Assembly (NCBI GenBank): GCA_017428215.1
Contig: JAFRRH010000003.1
Coordinates: 1 to 38,069 of the forward strand
Direction of reading: 5' to 3'
DNA: 38,069 bases
DNA from: Selenomonadaceae bacterium
GTDB lineage: Bacteria > Bacillota > Negativicutes > Selenomonadales > Selenomonadaceae
A program made the translations under genes and the position numbers. Shown here one piece after another: positions 26,953-35,197 of the stretch; position 1 is the first letter of the stretch, and the number at the start of each line of letters is the position of its first letter. Under the pieces are notes generated by a model, which searched no databases, was not told the DNA's origin, and was given only the letters and a program-made list of their open reading frames with translations.

Positions 26953-27969
26953 TTACAGCGTAGCGCGAATCACGAAAATAATATCGCCGTCGTCATTTTC
27001 TTTGGAAGTTTCAAGGCGTGCACTTTTAGCGACGGAATTTTTTACGCGAGCAAGATAATCTTTCACGGCGTCGGGATTATCCGTCATGCCTTCCAATTCT
27101 AAAAAGTTTTCTTCGATATTAATTTTTGTCAAGCGAATGTCGCCGCCCGAAATTCTCCCCAAGTTAATTAGAAGATTAAAATTATTCTTAATGTCAATCT
27201 GCGCGGCGAGGTTGTTAAGCCTGTGCAATTCGGCAATGTTAGCGTCGAGATTTTCTTTTAAGACAATGTCAGCGTGCAATTCGTCGATTGAAGTTTTTGC
27301 CGCGTCGAGTTTAGCGGAAGCCTCGTGATAGTCGAATAAAAGTTTTGCCGAGCCGATAAGCAAGCCTATAAAAAAAATTGCCGCCACTGCCAGCGAAATT
27401 TTTTTCCAATTCCAAACGCCGCCCCGCGCCAATAAAAGATTCGGGGCTTTTTTGTTGCGAATAATTTCCGTTATAAATTCTGTTCGGTCATACGGGTGAA
27501 TTTTCGCCAGCATATCGACGGGCATAACAGATAAGCCGCACAGGTTCATGTTAAATCTCTTAAACGCCGTGTGGAACTCTTCAACCTTAGTACGCGGTAA
27601 AGTTTCCATCCAAAGTTCCTCGCCAACTTTAGTAAACGAAAACGCCGCCTCTGCGCCCGCTTGCGCCACTGCCCAACTTTTGACGAGTGCGGGAAATTCT
27701 TTTTCGGGAAGGTTGTCAACCTCTGTTTGAAAAGTTACGGCGTCCTCCGCCCGAAGGCAAAAGCCGACCGATAAAGTTTTCCAACCCTTTTGAATGCACA
27801 CGAGCGAAATTTTTTCGGCAAGTCGTTCAGGCTCCGCGCCGTCCGCGTCAACTTCGACCGTCTCAAATTTTTCAGTCAGGCGCACGACAAAAATTTTTTC
27901 TCCGTCAAAATACGCGCCGATAATTTCACCTAAGTTTTGGCGGAAAAATTTCTTCAACCATTCTATCAT
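26953..27969 (-). CDS. PilN-like single-pass membrane protein
   Basis: A 338-aa protein resembling type IV pilus or type II secretion assembly components. The N-terminal ~170 residues look like a degenerate actin-fold/PilM-like region with no clear ATP-binding motifs. One membrane helix follows at ~190-211 (ISLAVAAIFFIGLLIGSAK). The C-terminal part has a PilN-like layout: coiled coil, NLLINLGRIS, LTKINIEENFLELEG and a ferredoxin-like tail. A PilM-PilN fusion would fit. No other pilus genes are in the window. It overlaps ybaK by four bases, so the two are co-expressed. The family call is moderate. Confidence 0.55.
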   Translation of the reverse strand: MIEWLKKFFRQNLGEIIGAYFDGEKIFVVRLTEKFETVEVDADGAEPERLAEKISLVCIQKGWKTLSVGFCLRAEDAVTFQTEVDNLPEKEFPALVKSWAVAQAGAEAAFSFTKVGEELWMETLPRTKVEEFHTAFKRFNMNLCGLSVMPVDMLAKIHPYDRTEFITEIIRNKKAPNLLLARGGVWNWKKISLAVAAIFFIGLLIGSAKLLFDYHEASAKLDAAKTSIDELHADIVLKENLDANIAELHRLNNLAAQIDIKNNFNLLINLGRISGGDIRLTKINIEENFLELEGMTDNPDAVKDYLARVKNSVAKSARLETSKENDDGDIIFVIRATL

Positions 27970-28448
27970 TGTACGAGTTCAGCGACCGTTGCATTTACAG
28001 CCTTAACTAAATCTTGTGGCGCGAGGACAATTTGCATGCCGCGTTGCCCTGCGCTTATAGAAATTTTTTCCAACGTCAAAGCGCGGGCGTCTAAGTACAC
28101 GGGATAATTTTTCTTAACACCGAGTGGCGAACAACCTCCACGAACATAGCCCGTTAGCGGCAAAAGTTCTTTCAGCGCAATCATTTCGACGGATTTATTT
28201 CCGCTAGCCTTAGCCAACGCCTTTAAATTGAGTTCATCATCACCGCCGATAACCGCCATTATGACGTCAGTTTTATCACCGCGAGCTACTAACGTTTTAA
28301 AAATCATTTTAATATCAAGCCCGCTGATTTGCGCGACGTGCACAGCTGATAAATCGTTTTCGTCAACGGCATAAGTTTTTATCTCGTAAGCAATGCCCAG
28401 ACCGTCGAGAATTCGGGCGGCGTTTGTTTTCTTAATTTTTTTCGTCAT
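27966..28448 (-). CDS. ybaK: Cys-tRNA(Pro)/Cys-tRNA(Cys) deacylase, YbaK/EbsC family
   Basis: A 160-aa editing enzyme that hydrolyses Cys-tRNA(Pro) mischarged by prolyl-tRNA synthetase. Seen: N-terminal KTNAARILDGLGI, FKTLVARGD with the conserved lysine, NLKALAKASGNKSVEM, and GYVRGGCSPLGVKKNYPVYLD, the signature of the YbaK group. Length is typical. It starts three bases after the DUF4127 gene stop and overlaps the next gene, so it sits mid-operon. Confidence 0.93.
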   Translation of the reverse strand: MTKKIKKTNAARILDGLGIAYEIKTYAVDENDLSAVHVAQISGLDIKMIFKTLVARGDKTDVIMAVIGGDDELNLKALAKASGNKSVEMIALKELLPLTGYVRGGCSPLGVKKNYPVYLDARALTLEKISISAGQRGMQIVLAPQDLVKAVNATVAELVQ

Positions 28449-28451
28449 ATC

Positions 28452-30029
28452 TTAATCACTCCCAACCAAATTAAAGCGCGGATCACACTCAAAAACTCTG
28501 AACCACGGCAGATTGACTTCTAAATTCTCAAGGCTCCACTTGCGCGGTACAATCAAATTTTCGGCGGCAAAAGAGGTTATTTTCTCTGTTGTCAGCGCGT
28601 TCATTTGAGCAATAACGTCGTCGAGTTTGTAAGGATTGATGCCCAATCTGTAGCACTCGTTAGTAACTTCTGTGCGAACCGAAGTTTGATAAGCCCAATC
28701 GTCGAGATAGCGCGTAATTAAAAGTTCGGCGACGTCTTTGTCGTTCATAAACTTAGTTAAAACTCCTGCGCCGATTACAAAGCCGCTTGAATTAGTTGCC
28801 GTATTCCAGCCGCCATAAGCCCGAATCTTGAATTGCAAATCATTTTCCTTAAGCTGATTCATCAAAGCTCTGTCAGCACCGTTAGCAAAAGAAATATCTG
28901 CAATGGCAACGGGATAATCTTTATTAATAAAATCTTTAACAATCGCCATGAACGGCTTAAGGTCGCCGCGCAGACGTAGTTTATTTTTTTTATGGTCAGA
29001 AGCATCGAAAGTTTTACCGTTTTCGCGAGTGTTGACGGCAAGCACGAGGTTAGCGCGTTCGTGTGCAGGAATTCTTAATCCGCCCGCCGCAATAATCGCC
29101 GCGTCAATCGAAATGCCAATCGGTTCGTTGCAATAAGTTGGAAAGGTTTCTGCGCCCTTGCCGATATTGTATTCGACGGAAACGAACGGACGATAATCCA
29201 TATCTTTGTTAATGGCGCGGGCAATCATCAACATGCCGAGTTCGTCCGCGCCGGAGGTAACTTGCACGACGGTTTTGCCCATGTCGCTTGCCAGCTCTGT
29301 AAGTTTGCGGCTTTCTCTGTGCGTTTGAGAGTAAATCGCGCTGTCGTCACAGCCAATTAAAAAATATTCAAAGACTCCTTGCCGCGTCAAGTCAATCAGA
29401 TATTTATTGGCGTCGAAATTTTCATTGCGGCGGTCAAACCAATCGTCGAGATATTCTTTAGGAATTTGCGTTTCAAGTTCTTTAAGTTGCCGCAATTCTT
29501 TACGTGAAATTTTATTCATCTCCTGCTTATCGAGGAGTGCAGTATATTGAAAAATTTTCGCGCCGTGCGTGGCGTAATATGTTGGCTCTGTGTGATAAGT
29601 TGTAGTACGCGGCGTGCGCATAATCGTTCCAAAAGCGTGAATCGTCAGGTAAGGAAATTTTTCATGGAAAGTTTTAAAGTGTTGCGCCCGTTCTAAAATT
29701 TTTTCCGCCGTAAAGTTATGCATACGCGAGGCAACTAAGCCCCCGTAAATCAGCGAATCAGTTGACAAAACAGCATAATCTGCGGCGGGCGCATTTTCGT
29801 TTAACCAAGTCCAAAGTTTATCGGGGTCGCCATTGAAATTTTTAGAGCCGAGAATTTCTTCCGGCGGCGTCAAAATTTCGTAGTCTAGTTTATCAGCCAC
29901 TTGTAGCACTTGATATAAGTTGACGGGGCGATTGTCTATTGGCACGTATATAATTTTTTTGCCCTGCGCGGACGCCGTCGAAGTAAAAATTATCAGCGCA
30001 AGCAATATAAAAAATATTTGTCTCACCAT
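28452..30029 (-). CDS. DUF4127 family exported protein
   Basis: A 525-aa protein of the DUF4127 family, whose function is unknown. MVRQIFFILLALIIFTSTASAQG is a clear N-terminal signal peptide, with likely cleavage after ASA, so the mature protein is extracytoplasmic. Conserved family features are visible: YVPIDNRPVNL at the mature N-terminus, LSTDSLIYGGLVASR, and GADELGMLM in the middle. ATG 30029 is used; the longer frame to 30065 would bury the signal peptide and run into a terminator hairpin. It leads an operon with ybaK and the PilN-like gene. Only the fhs terminator lies immediately upstream, so its promoter is not evident. Confidence 0.85.
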   Translation of the reverse strand: MVRQIFFILLALIIFTSTASAQGKKIIYVPIDNRPVNLYQVLQVADKLDYEILTPPEEILGSKNFNGDPDKLWTWLNENAPAADYAVLSTDSLIYGGLVASRMHNFTAEKILERAQHFKTFHEKFPYLTIHAFGTIMRTPRTTTYHTEPTYYATHGAKIFQYTALLDKQEMNKISRKELRQLKELETQIPKEYLDDWFDRRNENFDANKYLIDLTRQGVFEYFLIGCDDSAIYSQTHRESRKLTELASDMGKTVVQVTSGADELGMLMIARAINKDMDYRPFVSVEYNIGKGAETFPTYCNEPIGISIDAAIIAAGGLRIPAHERANLVLAVNTRENGKTFDASDHKKNKLRLRGDLKPFMAIVKDFINKDYPVAIADISFANGADRALMNQLKENDLQFKIRAYGGWNTATNSSGFVIGAGVLTKFMNDKDVAELLITRYLDDWAYQTSVRTEVTNECYRLGINPYKLDDVIAQMNALTTEKITSFAAENLIVPRKWSLENLEVNLPWFRVFECDPRFNLVGSD

Positions 30030-30049
30030 TATCAAGCCTTCTTTCCCAT

Positions 30050-30078
30050 AAAAAAATGCGCTCAAAAACTCAAGCGCA
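30050..30078 (-). terminator. Intrinsic terminator after fhs
   Basis: On the minus strand TGCGCTT pairs with GAGCGCA (30072-30078 with 30057-30063) and is followed by seven Ts (30050-30056). It lies between fhs and the DUF4127 start. Confidence 0.75.
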
Positions 30079-30088
30079 AAAAATTTTT

Positions 30089-31756
30089 TCAGAACAATCC
30101 GCTGATAATTCCGTCGGGCGTAATGTCAATTTGTTCAGCGGCGGGGCGTTTCGGCAAGCCTGGCATTGTCATAATATTTCCGCTCAACACAACGACGAAT
30201 CCAGCACCCGCAGAAATTTTCAGCTCGCGAACAGTCACGTTGAAATTTTTCGGGCGTCCAAGTTTCGTCGCGTCGTCGGACAGGGAATATTGAGTTTTGG
30301 CAACGCAAATTGGGAGCTTACCGAAGCCGAGCTTTTCAATCTCTGCAAGTTGTTTCTTAGCGGCAGGAGCAAAAGTCACACCGTCCGAGCCGTAAATCTT
30401 TTTAGCGACGGCAGAAATTTTATCGGCAATGCTTGCGTCGTCTTCGTAAGTAAATTTAAAGTTCTTAGCGTCGTTAAAACTGTCCTCGACGGCTTTGGCA
30501 AGTTCAATGCCGCCCGCGCCGCCTTCAGCGAAAACTTTTGACCGCGCGAATCTTACACCCTTAGCCGCGCAGATTTTTTCAACGGCAGAAATTTCTTCAT
30601 CGGTGTCAGTCGGGAAATCATTTAGTGCGACAATCGCCGGCAAGCCAAAACCTTGAATGTTTTCGATATGTTTTTCCAAATTCTCCAGCCCGCGTTCGAC
30701 TGCCGCAACGTTCGGTTCAGCGAGATTTTTTTTGTTAACGCCGCCATGCATTTTGAGAGCGCGAATCGTCGCCACAATAACAACAGCGTCGGGACGCAAG
30801 CCGCTCATGCGACATTTAATATCCAAAAATTTTTCCGCGCCCAAATCCGCACCGAATCCGGCTTCCGTAACTACAACGTCTGCAAGTTTCAAAGCGTATT
30901 TTGTCGCCGTAACCGAGTTGCAACCGTGCGCAATGTTTGCAAAAGGTCCACCGTGAATAAGCGCGGGCGTTCCTTCCAAAGTTTGCACAAGGTTAGGTTT
31001 AATTGCGTCCTTCAAAAGCAAGGCAAGCGAGCCTGTAACTTTTAAATCGTTCGCCGTGACAATTTCACCGTCAACCGTGTACGCCACGATAATTTTTCCG
31101 AGACGCTCTTTTAAGTCAGCAAAATCTTTAGCCAAACATAAAATCGCCATCATCTCGGAAGCAACGGTTATATCAAAGCCGCTTTCACGCGGCACGCCGT
31201 TAATTTTTCCGCCCAAACCGACAATGACATTCCTCAAAGCGCGGTCGTTTAAGTCCAAAACTCTTTTCCACACGACGCGGCGCACGTCAATTTTTAATTC
31301 GTTGCCCTGTTGCAGGTGATTATCCACGACAGCCGCCAAAAGATTATGAGCGGTCGTTATCGCGTGGAAATCGCCCGTGAAGTGCAAATTAATATCTTCC
31401 ATTGGCACGACTTGAGCGTAGCCGCCGCCCGCCGCGCCGCCTTTTATCCCAAAACAAGGACCAAGACTTGGTTCACGCAACGCCACGCAAATTTTCTTGC
31501 CGAGTTTAGCAAAGGCGTCCGCCAATCCGATTGAAGTTGTGGTTTTGCCTTCGCCGGCGGGAGTAGGAGTTATCGCCGTAACCAAAATCAATTTGCCGTC
31601 GGGATTTTTCTCAATGCGTTTCCACACGTCGGAAGAAATTTTCGCCTTGAACTTCCCGTAAAATTCCAAGTCGTCTTCCGTCAATCCGAGCTTTTCAGCC
31701 GCCGCCGTAATTTTTTCAACCTGCGCGGCTTGCGCAATTTCAACGTCGCTCAACAT
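30089..31756 (-). CDS. fhs: Formate-tetrahydrofolate ligase
   Basis: Fhs (555 aa, the usual length) makes 10-formyl-tetrahydrofolate from formate, THF and ATP, feeding purine synthesis and one-carbon metabolism. Seen: the P-loop [14 protein letters not shown] (~64-77), [55 protein letters not shown], and a C-terminal [16 protein letters not shown] 31756 (MLSDVEIAQ) follows TTTTGGAGGCG; the longer frame to 31813 runs back into the promoter. Together with purE, purA and metH, it shows active one-carbon and purine pathways. Confidence 0.97.
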   Translation of the reverse strand: MLSDVEIAQAAQVEKITAAAEKLGLTEDDLEFYGKFKAKISSDVWKRIEKNPDGKLILVTAITPTPAGEGKTTTSIGLADAFAKLGKKICVALREPSLGPCFGIKGGAAGGGYAQVVPMEDINLHFTGDFHAITTAHNLLAAVVDNHLQQGNELKIDVRRVVWKRVLDLNDRALRNVIVGLGGKINGVPRESGFDITVASEMMAILCLAKDFADLKERLGKIIVAYTVDGEIVTANDLKVTGSLALLLKDAIKPNLVQTLEGTPALIHGGPFANIAHGCNSVTATKYALKLADVVVTEAGFGADLGAEKFLDIKCRMSGLRPDAVVIVATIRALKMHGGVNKKNLAEPNVAAVERGLENLEKHIENIQGFGLPAIVALNDFPTDTDEEISAVEKICAAKGVRFARSKVFAEGGAGGIELAKAVEDSFNDAKNFKFTYEDDASIADKISAVAKKIYGSDGVTFAPAAKKQLAEIEKLGFGKLPICVAKTQYSLSDDATKLGRPKNFNVTVRELKISAGAGFVVVLSGNIMTMPGLPKRPAAEQIDITPDGIISGLF

Positions 31757-31784
31757 AATATCGCCTCCAAAACTTTTTGTAGAA

Positions 31785-31813
31785 ATTTTAATCATCAATC
31801 GGTAAATTGGCAA
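31785..31813 (-). promoter_or_regulatory. Promoter of fhs
   Basis: On the minus strand there is TTGCCA (31808-31813), an exact 17-base spacer and TAAAAT (31785-31790), about 30 bases before the fhs start. The 108-base divergent spacer is too short for a typical folate riboswitch plus promoter. Confidence 0.6.
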
Positions 31814-31864
31814 GCTTGAAATGCCGATAATATTTTTGAAAAAATCTTTTGGAGCGTGATTAAT

Positions 31865-32341
31865 ATGGGAATTTTAGAAATCAAAAGTTCCGCGCTTATT
31901 GACGTTGACAATCCCAAGTACAAAGCTAATTCTTCAAAAAGCGTCGCTTCGGAGTATTCAAAAATTCTTGCCGAAAAAATGTCCAATGTAAAAGCCGACG
32001 TTCAAAAAATGGAAGAGGTTCAATCGCAACTCAACGAGATTCGCGACTTACAAGAAGAATTGACAGGCGAAATTAAAATCGACGAGGATTCGGGTAATGC
32101 CAATCGCGACGATGGCGCAGTTACCAAAACTGTTGAGGTTGAGACGATTAAACGTTTTATGCCGGACGGTTCGATTATGGTGACGACTTACGAGGACGGA
32201 AAGATTACTGAGCAAGTTCGCCATAAACCGCACATGATAGCAAAGCCCGATTATACCGCGCCGCCCAAGCCCGACGGCTCACCTGCAATAGAGTTAAAGC
32301 CTTATCAGAATTTTGATTTGGAAATGTTGTTGATGATGTAA
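31865..32341 (+). CDS. Unrecognised 158-aa protein
   Basis: I do not recognise the family. The product is soluble, charged and cysteine-free. Residues ~25-70 ([20 protein letters not shown] onward) have strong helical/coiled-coil character. A beta-like middle follows ([20 protein letters not shown]), then a proline-rich tail ([15 protein letters not shown]) and a hydrophobic C-terminus LEMLLMM. ATG 31865 is chosen over an in-frame GTG at 31856 because GGAG (31851-31854) is spaced for it. The layout resembles small flagellum- or surface-associated helper proteins, but there is no specific match. It is divergent from fhs and followed by another unknown gene. Confidence 0.7.
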   Translation: MGILEIKSSALIDVDNPKYKANSSKSVASEYSKILAEKMSNVKADVQKMEEVQSQLNEIRDLQEELTGEIKIDEDSGNANRDDGAVTKTVEVETIKRFMPDGSIMVTTYEDGKITEQVRHKPHMIAKPDYTAPPKPDGSPAIELKPYQNFDLEMLLMM

Positions 32342-32343
32342 CC

Positions 32344-32372
32344 TTGACTTTGTACTGAAATTTTTGTATATT
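32344..32372 (+). promoter_or_regulatory. Promoter of the 241-aa protein gene
   Basis: TTGACT (32344-32349), a 17-base spacer and TATATT (32367-32372) lie right after the previous stop. The AAGGAGG site for 32426 is 40 bases downstream. Confidence 0.6.
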
Positions 32373-32425
32373 TTTATAAAGTAGGTGCGAAGATTAATTA
32401 TCGTCACTTCAAGGAGGTTTTTAAC

Positions 32426-33151
32426 ATGGACGTAAGCAGTATGGCAAGAGTGTCTCAAGGTTTGGCGCAGTACGCGAACCAAGCCAAGAACACGACAAAC
32501 GCAAAGGGTAATGCGCAGAATACGGCGGCGCAAAACCAAATGGCTAAAATCGGAGAGGCTTTCGAGCTGAACATTTCCGACGCGGCTAAACAAGCTCAAC
32601 AGGCACCCAAACAGACGACGGAAGATTTTTCCGTAGAAGACACGGGAGCTAAAGAGACCAAAGGACTTTCAGCCGAACAAGTCAGTGCTCTCAAAGAGGA
32701 TTTGGCGACGCAAGAACAGACTATGCTTAACGTGATGATTCAGGCGTTAACCGAATCGAACGACAAGTTGCAGAGCTGGCTTGATGAGGGCGTCGGCATT
32801 TTGAATTTCGACGGCGTGCAAATTGATGCGTCACGTTTCGCCCTGCCGGAAGTGGCGACTAATGCCGAAGACGCCGCAAAAGCTATTGCTCCGGGCGGTG
32901 CGTGGTCAGTTGACGCAGTTTCCTCGCGTATTTTCGATTTGGCGTCGGCGATAGCTGGCAATGATCCCGAAAGACTTTCGCAAATGCGTGCGGCAGTCGA
33001 GAAAGGTTTTGAGCAGGCGGGCTTGACGTGGAAAGATTCAACCGGTCAAAGTAAATTGCCCGAAATTTCCACTCAAACTTATAACGAAATTATGAGCCGT
33101 TTCGACGCCCGCACCGAAGAACTCAATAGTGCTACCTCTGTTGTCGAATAA
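32426..33151 (+). CDS. Unrecognised 241-aa protein with conserved-looking C-terminal helical domain
   Basis: A soluble, cysteine-free protein. The N-terminal ~70 residues are Ala/Gln/Asn-rich and look disordered (MARVSQGLAQYANQAKN). Residues ~85-120 are helical. The C-terminal ~90 residues contain VSSRIFDLASAIAGNDPERL, AAVEKGFEQAGLTW and LPEISTQTYNEIMSRFD. From memory this resembles a C-terminal domain found in proteins near flagellar or motility genes in several anaerobes, but I cannot name the family reliably. It has its own promoter and terminator and an AAGGAGG site before ATG 32426. Confidence 0.75.
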   Translation: MDVSSMARVSQGLAQYANQAKNTTNAKGNAQNTAAQNQMAKIGEAFELNISDAAKQAQQAPKQTTEDFSVEDTGAKETKGLSAEQVSALKEDLATQEQTMLNVMIQALTESNDKLQSWLDEGVGILNFDGVQIDASRFALPEVATNAEDAAKAIAPGGAWSVDAVSSRIFDLASAIAGNDPERLSQMRAAVEKGFEQAGLTWKDSTGQSKLPEISTQTYNEIMSRFDARTEELNSATSVVE

Positions 33152-33173
33152 AATTAAATTGTAAAATCAAAAA

Positions 33174-33208
33174 AGGCTGCCTTGCGTGAAAACGTTCGGC
33201 AGTCTTTT
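33174..33208 (+). terminator. Intrinsic terminator after the 241-aa protein gene
   Basis: AGGCTGCC pairs with GGCAGTCT around a 16-base loop and is followed by a short T run. Confidence 0.72.
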
Positions 33209-33220
33209 CGTTTTGCATGC

Positions 33221-33249
33221 TTGATAAAAAATTTTCTGTCGTCTATAAT
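33221..33249 (+). promoter_or_regulatory. Promoter of RTX-like gene 5
   Basis: TTGATA (33221-33226), an exact 17-base spacer and a perfect TATAAT (33244-33249). This is a strong, normally spaced promoter, unlike those of RTX-like genes 1 and 4. Confidence 0.72.
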
Positions 33250-33295
33250 AAAAATAATTTTGTAGGTTGTTTTTTAGGAAAGGAGAAGAATTTTT

Positions 33296-35164
33296 ATGGC
33301 AGAAGTTTTTAGAGGCACGAACGGCAACGATAGCTTAGTAAATTCCATTTCCAGTGCACAAGTTTACGGACTTGACGGCAACGATACTCTTCAAAGCTCC
33401 GCCGGCGGTGTTAGTCTCTTGGGCGGCGCAGGCAAAGATTATATTTCAAACACAAATATTTACTCTCTGCTGTTGGAAGTTTTTGCAGACGGTGGCACGG
33501 GCAACGATTCTATTAATGTTTATGTGAACAATTCAACTCTACTTGGCGGCGACGATAAAGATACCATAAACTCCAGAGGCAATGAAAATTTAATACGCGG
33601 CGGCGAACATCAAGATTCCATTTACTCCAACGGCAAAGACGTGACAATCGAAGGCGGCGACGGTGACGATACACTTCAAAGCGTCGGCGATAACGTTTTT
33701 ATTAACGGCAACACCGGCAATGATTATATTTACAGCAACAGCACTAACCCCAAGTCGATTAACGTCACGATAGACGGCGGCGCAGATAACGATTATATAG
33801 AAATTTATCTTAATGACAACGGCTCCATAAACGGCGGCGACGGCAAGGATACACTTCGCGTAGGTGGCGGAAATGCTGTTACTGTTACAGGCGGCAAAGG
33901 CGACGACTCAATCAACATTTCTCTCTTTTCTGCAAACTGGACAACTCATGACGCCTCTGCGCTTATCCAATATAATCACGGTGACGGTAGCGATAAAATC
34001 GTCGGCTTCAACGCCAATGACACGCTCGTTATTGATGGCATTAACATTTCCAATCGCGAGACGGTTGACAACGATATAGTTTTGGCTGTCGGCACAGATT
34101 CAATAACTTTGCAAGGTTCAGCGTCTTTGCTTCCTGCAGATATTAATATTATCGAGTCTGGAATAAATAACTTTTCGGGCACCAATAAGACTAACGGCAT
34201 AAAAATTAACGGCACTAAAAACGCAGACGAAATTAAAAACTACGGCGATAGAGTTACAATTATTGGCGGCAATGGCGACGATTCGATTAACAATTACGGC
34301 GACAAAACGTCAATCAGCGGCGGTAACGGCAACGATTCAATTTATAACCATGGCGACAGAGTGACCCTTAACGGAGGCAATAATAAGGATTTCATTCGCA
34401 ACAACGGCGATTCGGTTAAAATTATTGGCGGCGCAGGTTCGGATTCAATTCGCAATAACGGCGATAACGTTACAATCGACGGAGGCAATAACAAAGACAT
34501 TATTCGCAACTACGGCTTTAACGTATCGATTCTCGGTGGCTCCGGCGATGATAAAATTTTCGGCGGCGAAGGAAATGATTCAATAAGCGGCGGCTCGGAT
34601 AAAGATACCATTTCGGGCGGCGACGGCGACGATATTATCTTCGGCGATGCGGGCAATGATTCCGTAAACGGCGGTGACGGCAATGATACAATCGACGGCG
34701 GTACCGGCAATGATAAGCTTCGCGGCAAAGCGGGCAACGATTCAATAAGTGGCGGCACTGGCAAAGATACACTTTACGGCGGCGACGATAACGACACCCT
34801 TCTTGGCGGTGATGATAACGATAAATTATACGGCGAGGCAGGAAACGATTTAATTTACGGCGGAGCAGGTAACGATAGTCTTTACGGTGGCGCAGGTAGT
34901 GATACACTTTGGGGCGACGCGGGCGCAGATAAATTCTTCTACACGATAGGCGACGGCAAAGATTTTATTTACGGCTTTGACGATAAAGACACGCTGAACC
35001 TTGACGGGCTTGATTTTACCGCCTCTTACAACAAGAAAAATGACGCTGTCACGTTGAAACTAAGCGGCGGCTCCATAACCTTAAGAGAGTTTACGGCGAC
35101 GACTTTCCACATTGATAAAGACGTTTATAAAATTAGCGGTTCTAAATTCGTGAAGCAAGAATAA
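33296..35164 (+). CDS. RTX-like beta-roll protein 5 (putative type I-secreted)
   Basis: A 622-aa paralogue starting [15 protein letters not shown] after AAAGGAGAAG. Residues ~1-215 are irregular 18-residue double-turn repeats. The cap ([24 protein letters not shown]) spans ~220-288. Six tandem 54-base units follow at residues ~315-422. A long run of classical nine-residue repeats (~423-542; [10 protein letters not shown] type) leads to the C-terminal module, ending [10 protein letters not shown]. It is separated from the other four by ~19 kb, yet its order of modules is closest to paralogue 4: both lack the RTKAV linker and both carry the 54-base array. The shared TCTGCGCGGA sequence follows its stop but the hairpin terminator is missing. 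Confidence 0.88.
   Translation: MAEVFRGTNGNDSLVNSISSAQVYGLDGNDTLQSSAGGVSLLGGAGKDYISNTNIYSLLLEVFADGGTGNDSINVYVNNSTLLGGDDKDTINSRGNENLIRGGEHQDSIYSNGKDVTIEGGDGDDTLQSVGDNVFINGNTGNDYIYSNSTNPKSINVTIDGGADNDYIEIYLNDNGSINGGDGKDTLRVGGGNAVTVTGGKGDDSINISLFSANWTTHDASALIQYNHGDGSDKIVGFNANDTLVIDGINISNRETVDNDIVLAVGTDSITLQGSASLLPADINIIESGINNFSGTNKTNGIKINGTKNADEIKNYGDRVTIIGGNGDDSINNYGDKTSISGGNGNDSIYNHGDRVTLNGGNNKDFIRNNGDSVKIIGGAGSDSIRNNGDNVTIDGGNNKDIIRNYGFNVSILGGSGDDKIFGGEGNDSISGGSDKDTISGGDGDDIIFGDAGNDSVNGGDGNDTIDGGTGNDKLRGKAGNDSISGGTGKDTLYGGDDNDTLLGGDDNDKLYGEAGNDLIYGGAGNDSLYGGAGSDTLWGDAGADKFFYTIGDGKDFIYGFDDKDTLNLDGLDFTASYNKKNDAVTLKLSGGSITLREFTATTFHIDKDVYKISGSKFVKQE
34238..34561 (+). repeat. Six 54-bp tandem coding repeats in RTX-like gene 5
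   Basis: Six in-frame 18-codon units of the type [18 protein letters not shown] are seen. They have the same register and consensus as the array at 13305-13574. Units 3 and 5 have an Asn-Asn-Lys-Asp version of the Ca2+ turn. Confidence 0.85.
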
Positions 35165-35197
35165 TCTGCGCGGAAAAATTTTCGTGGAGGGCAAAGA

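Noticed and set aside
31757..31864. Possible folate riboswitch before fhs
   Set aside because: Only 108 bases separate the divergent starts, a good promoter occupies them, and no folded aptamer-like conserved core is visible.
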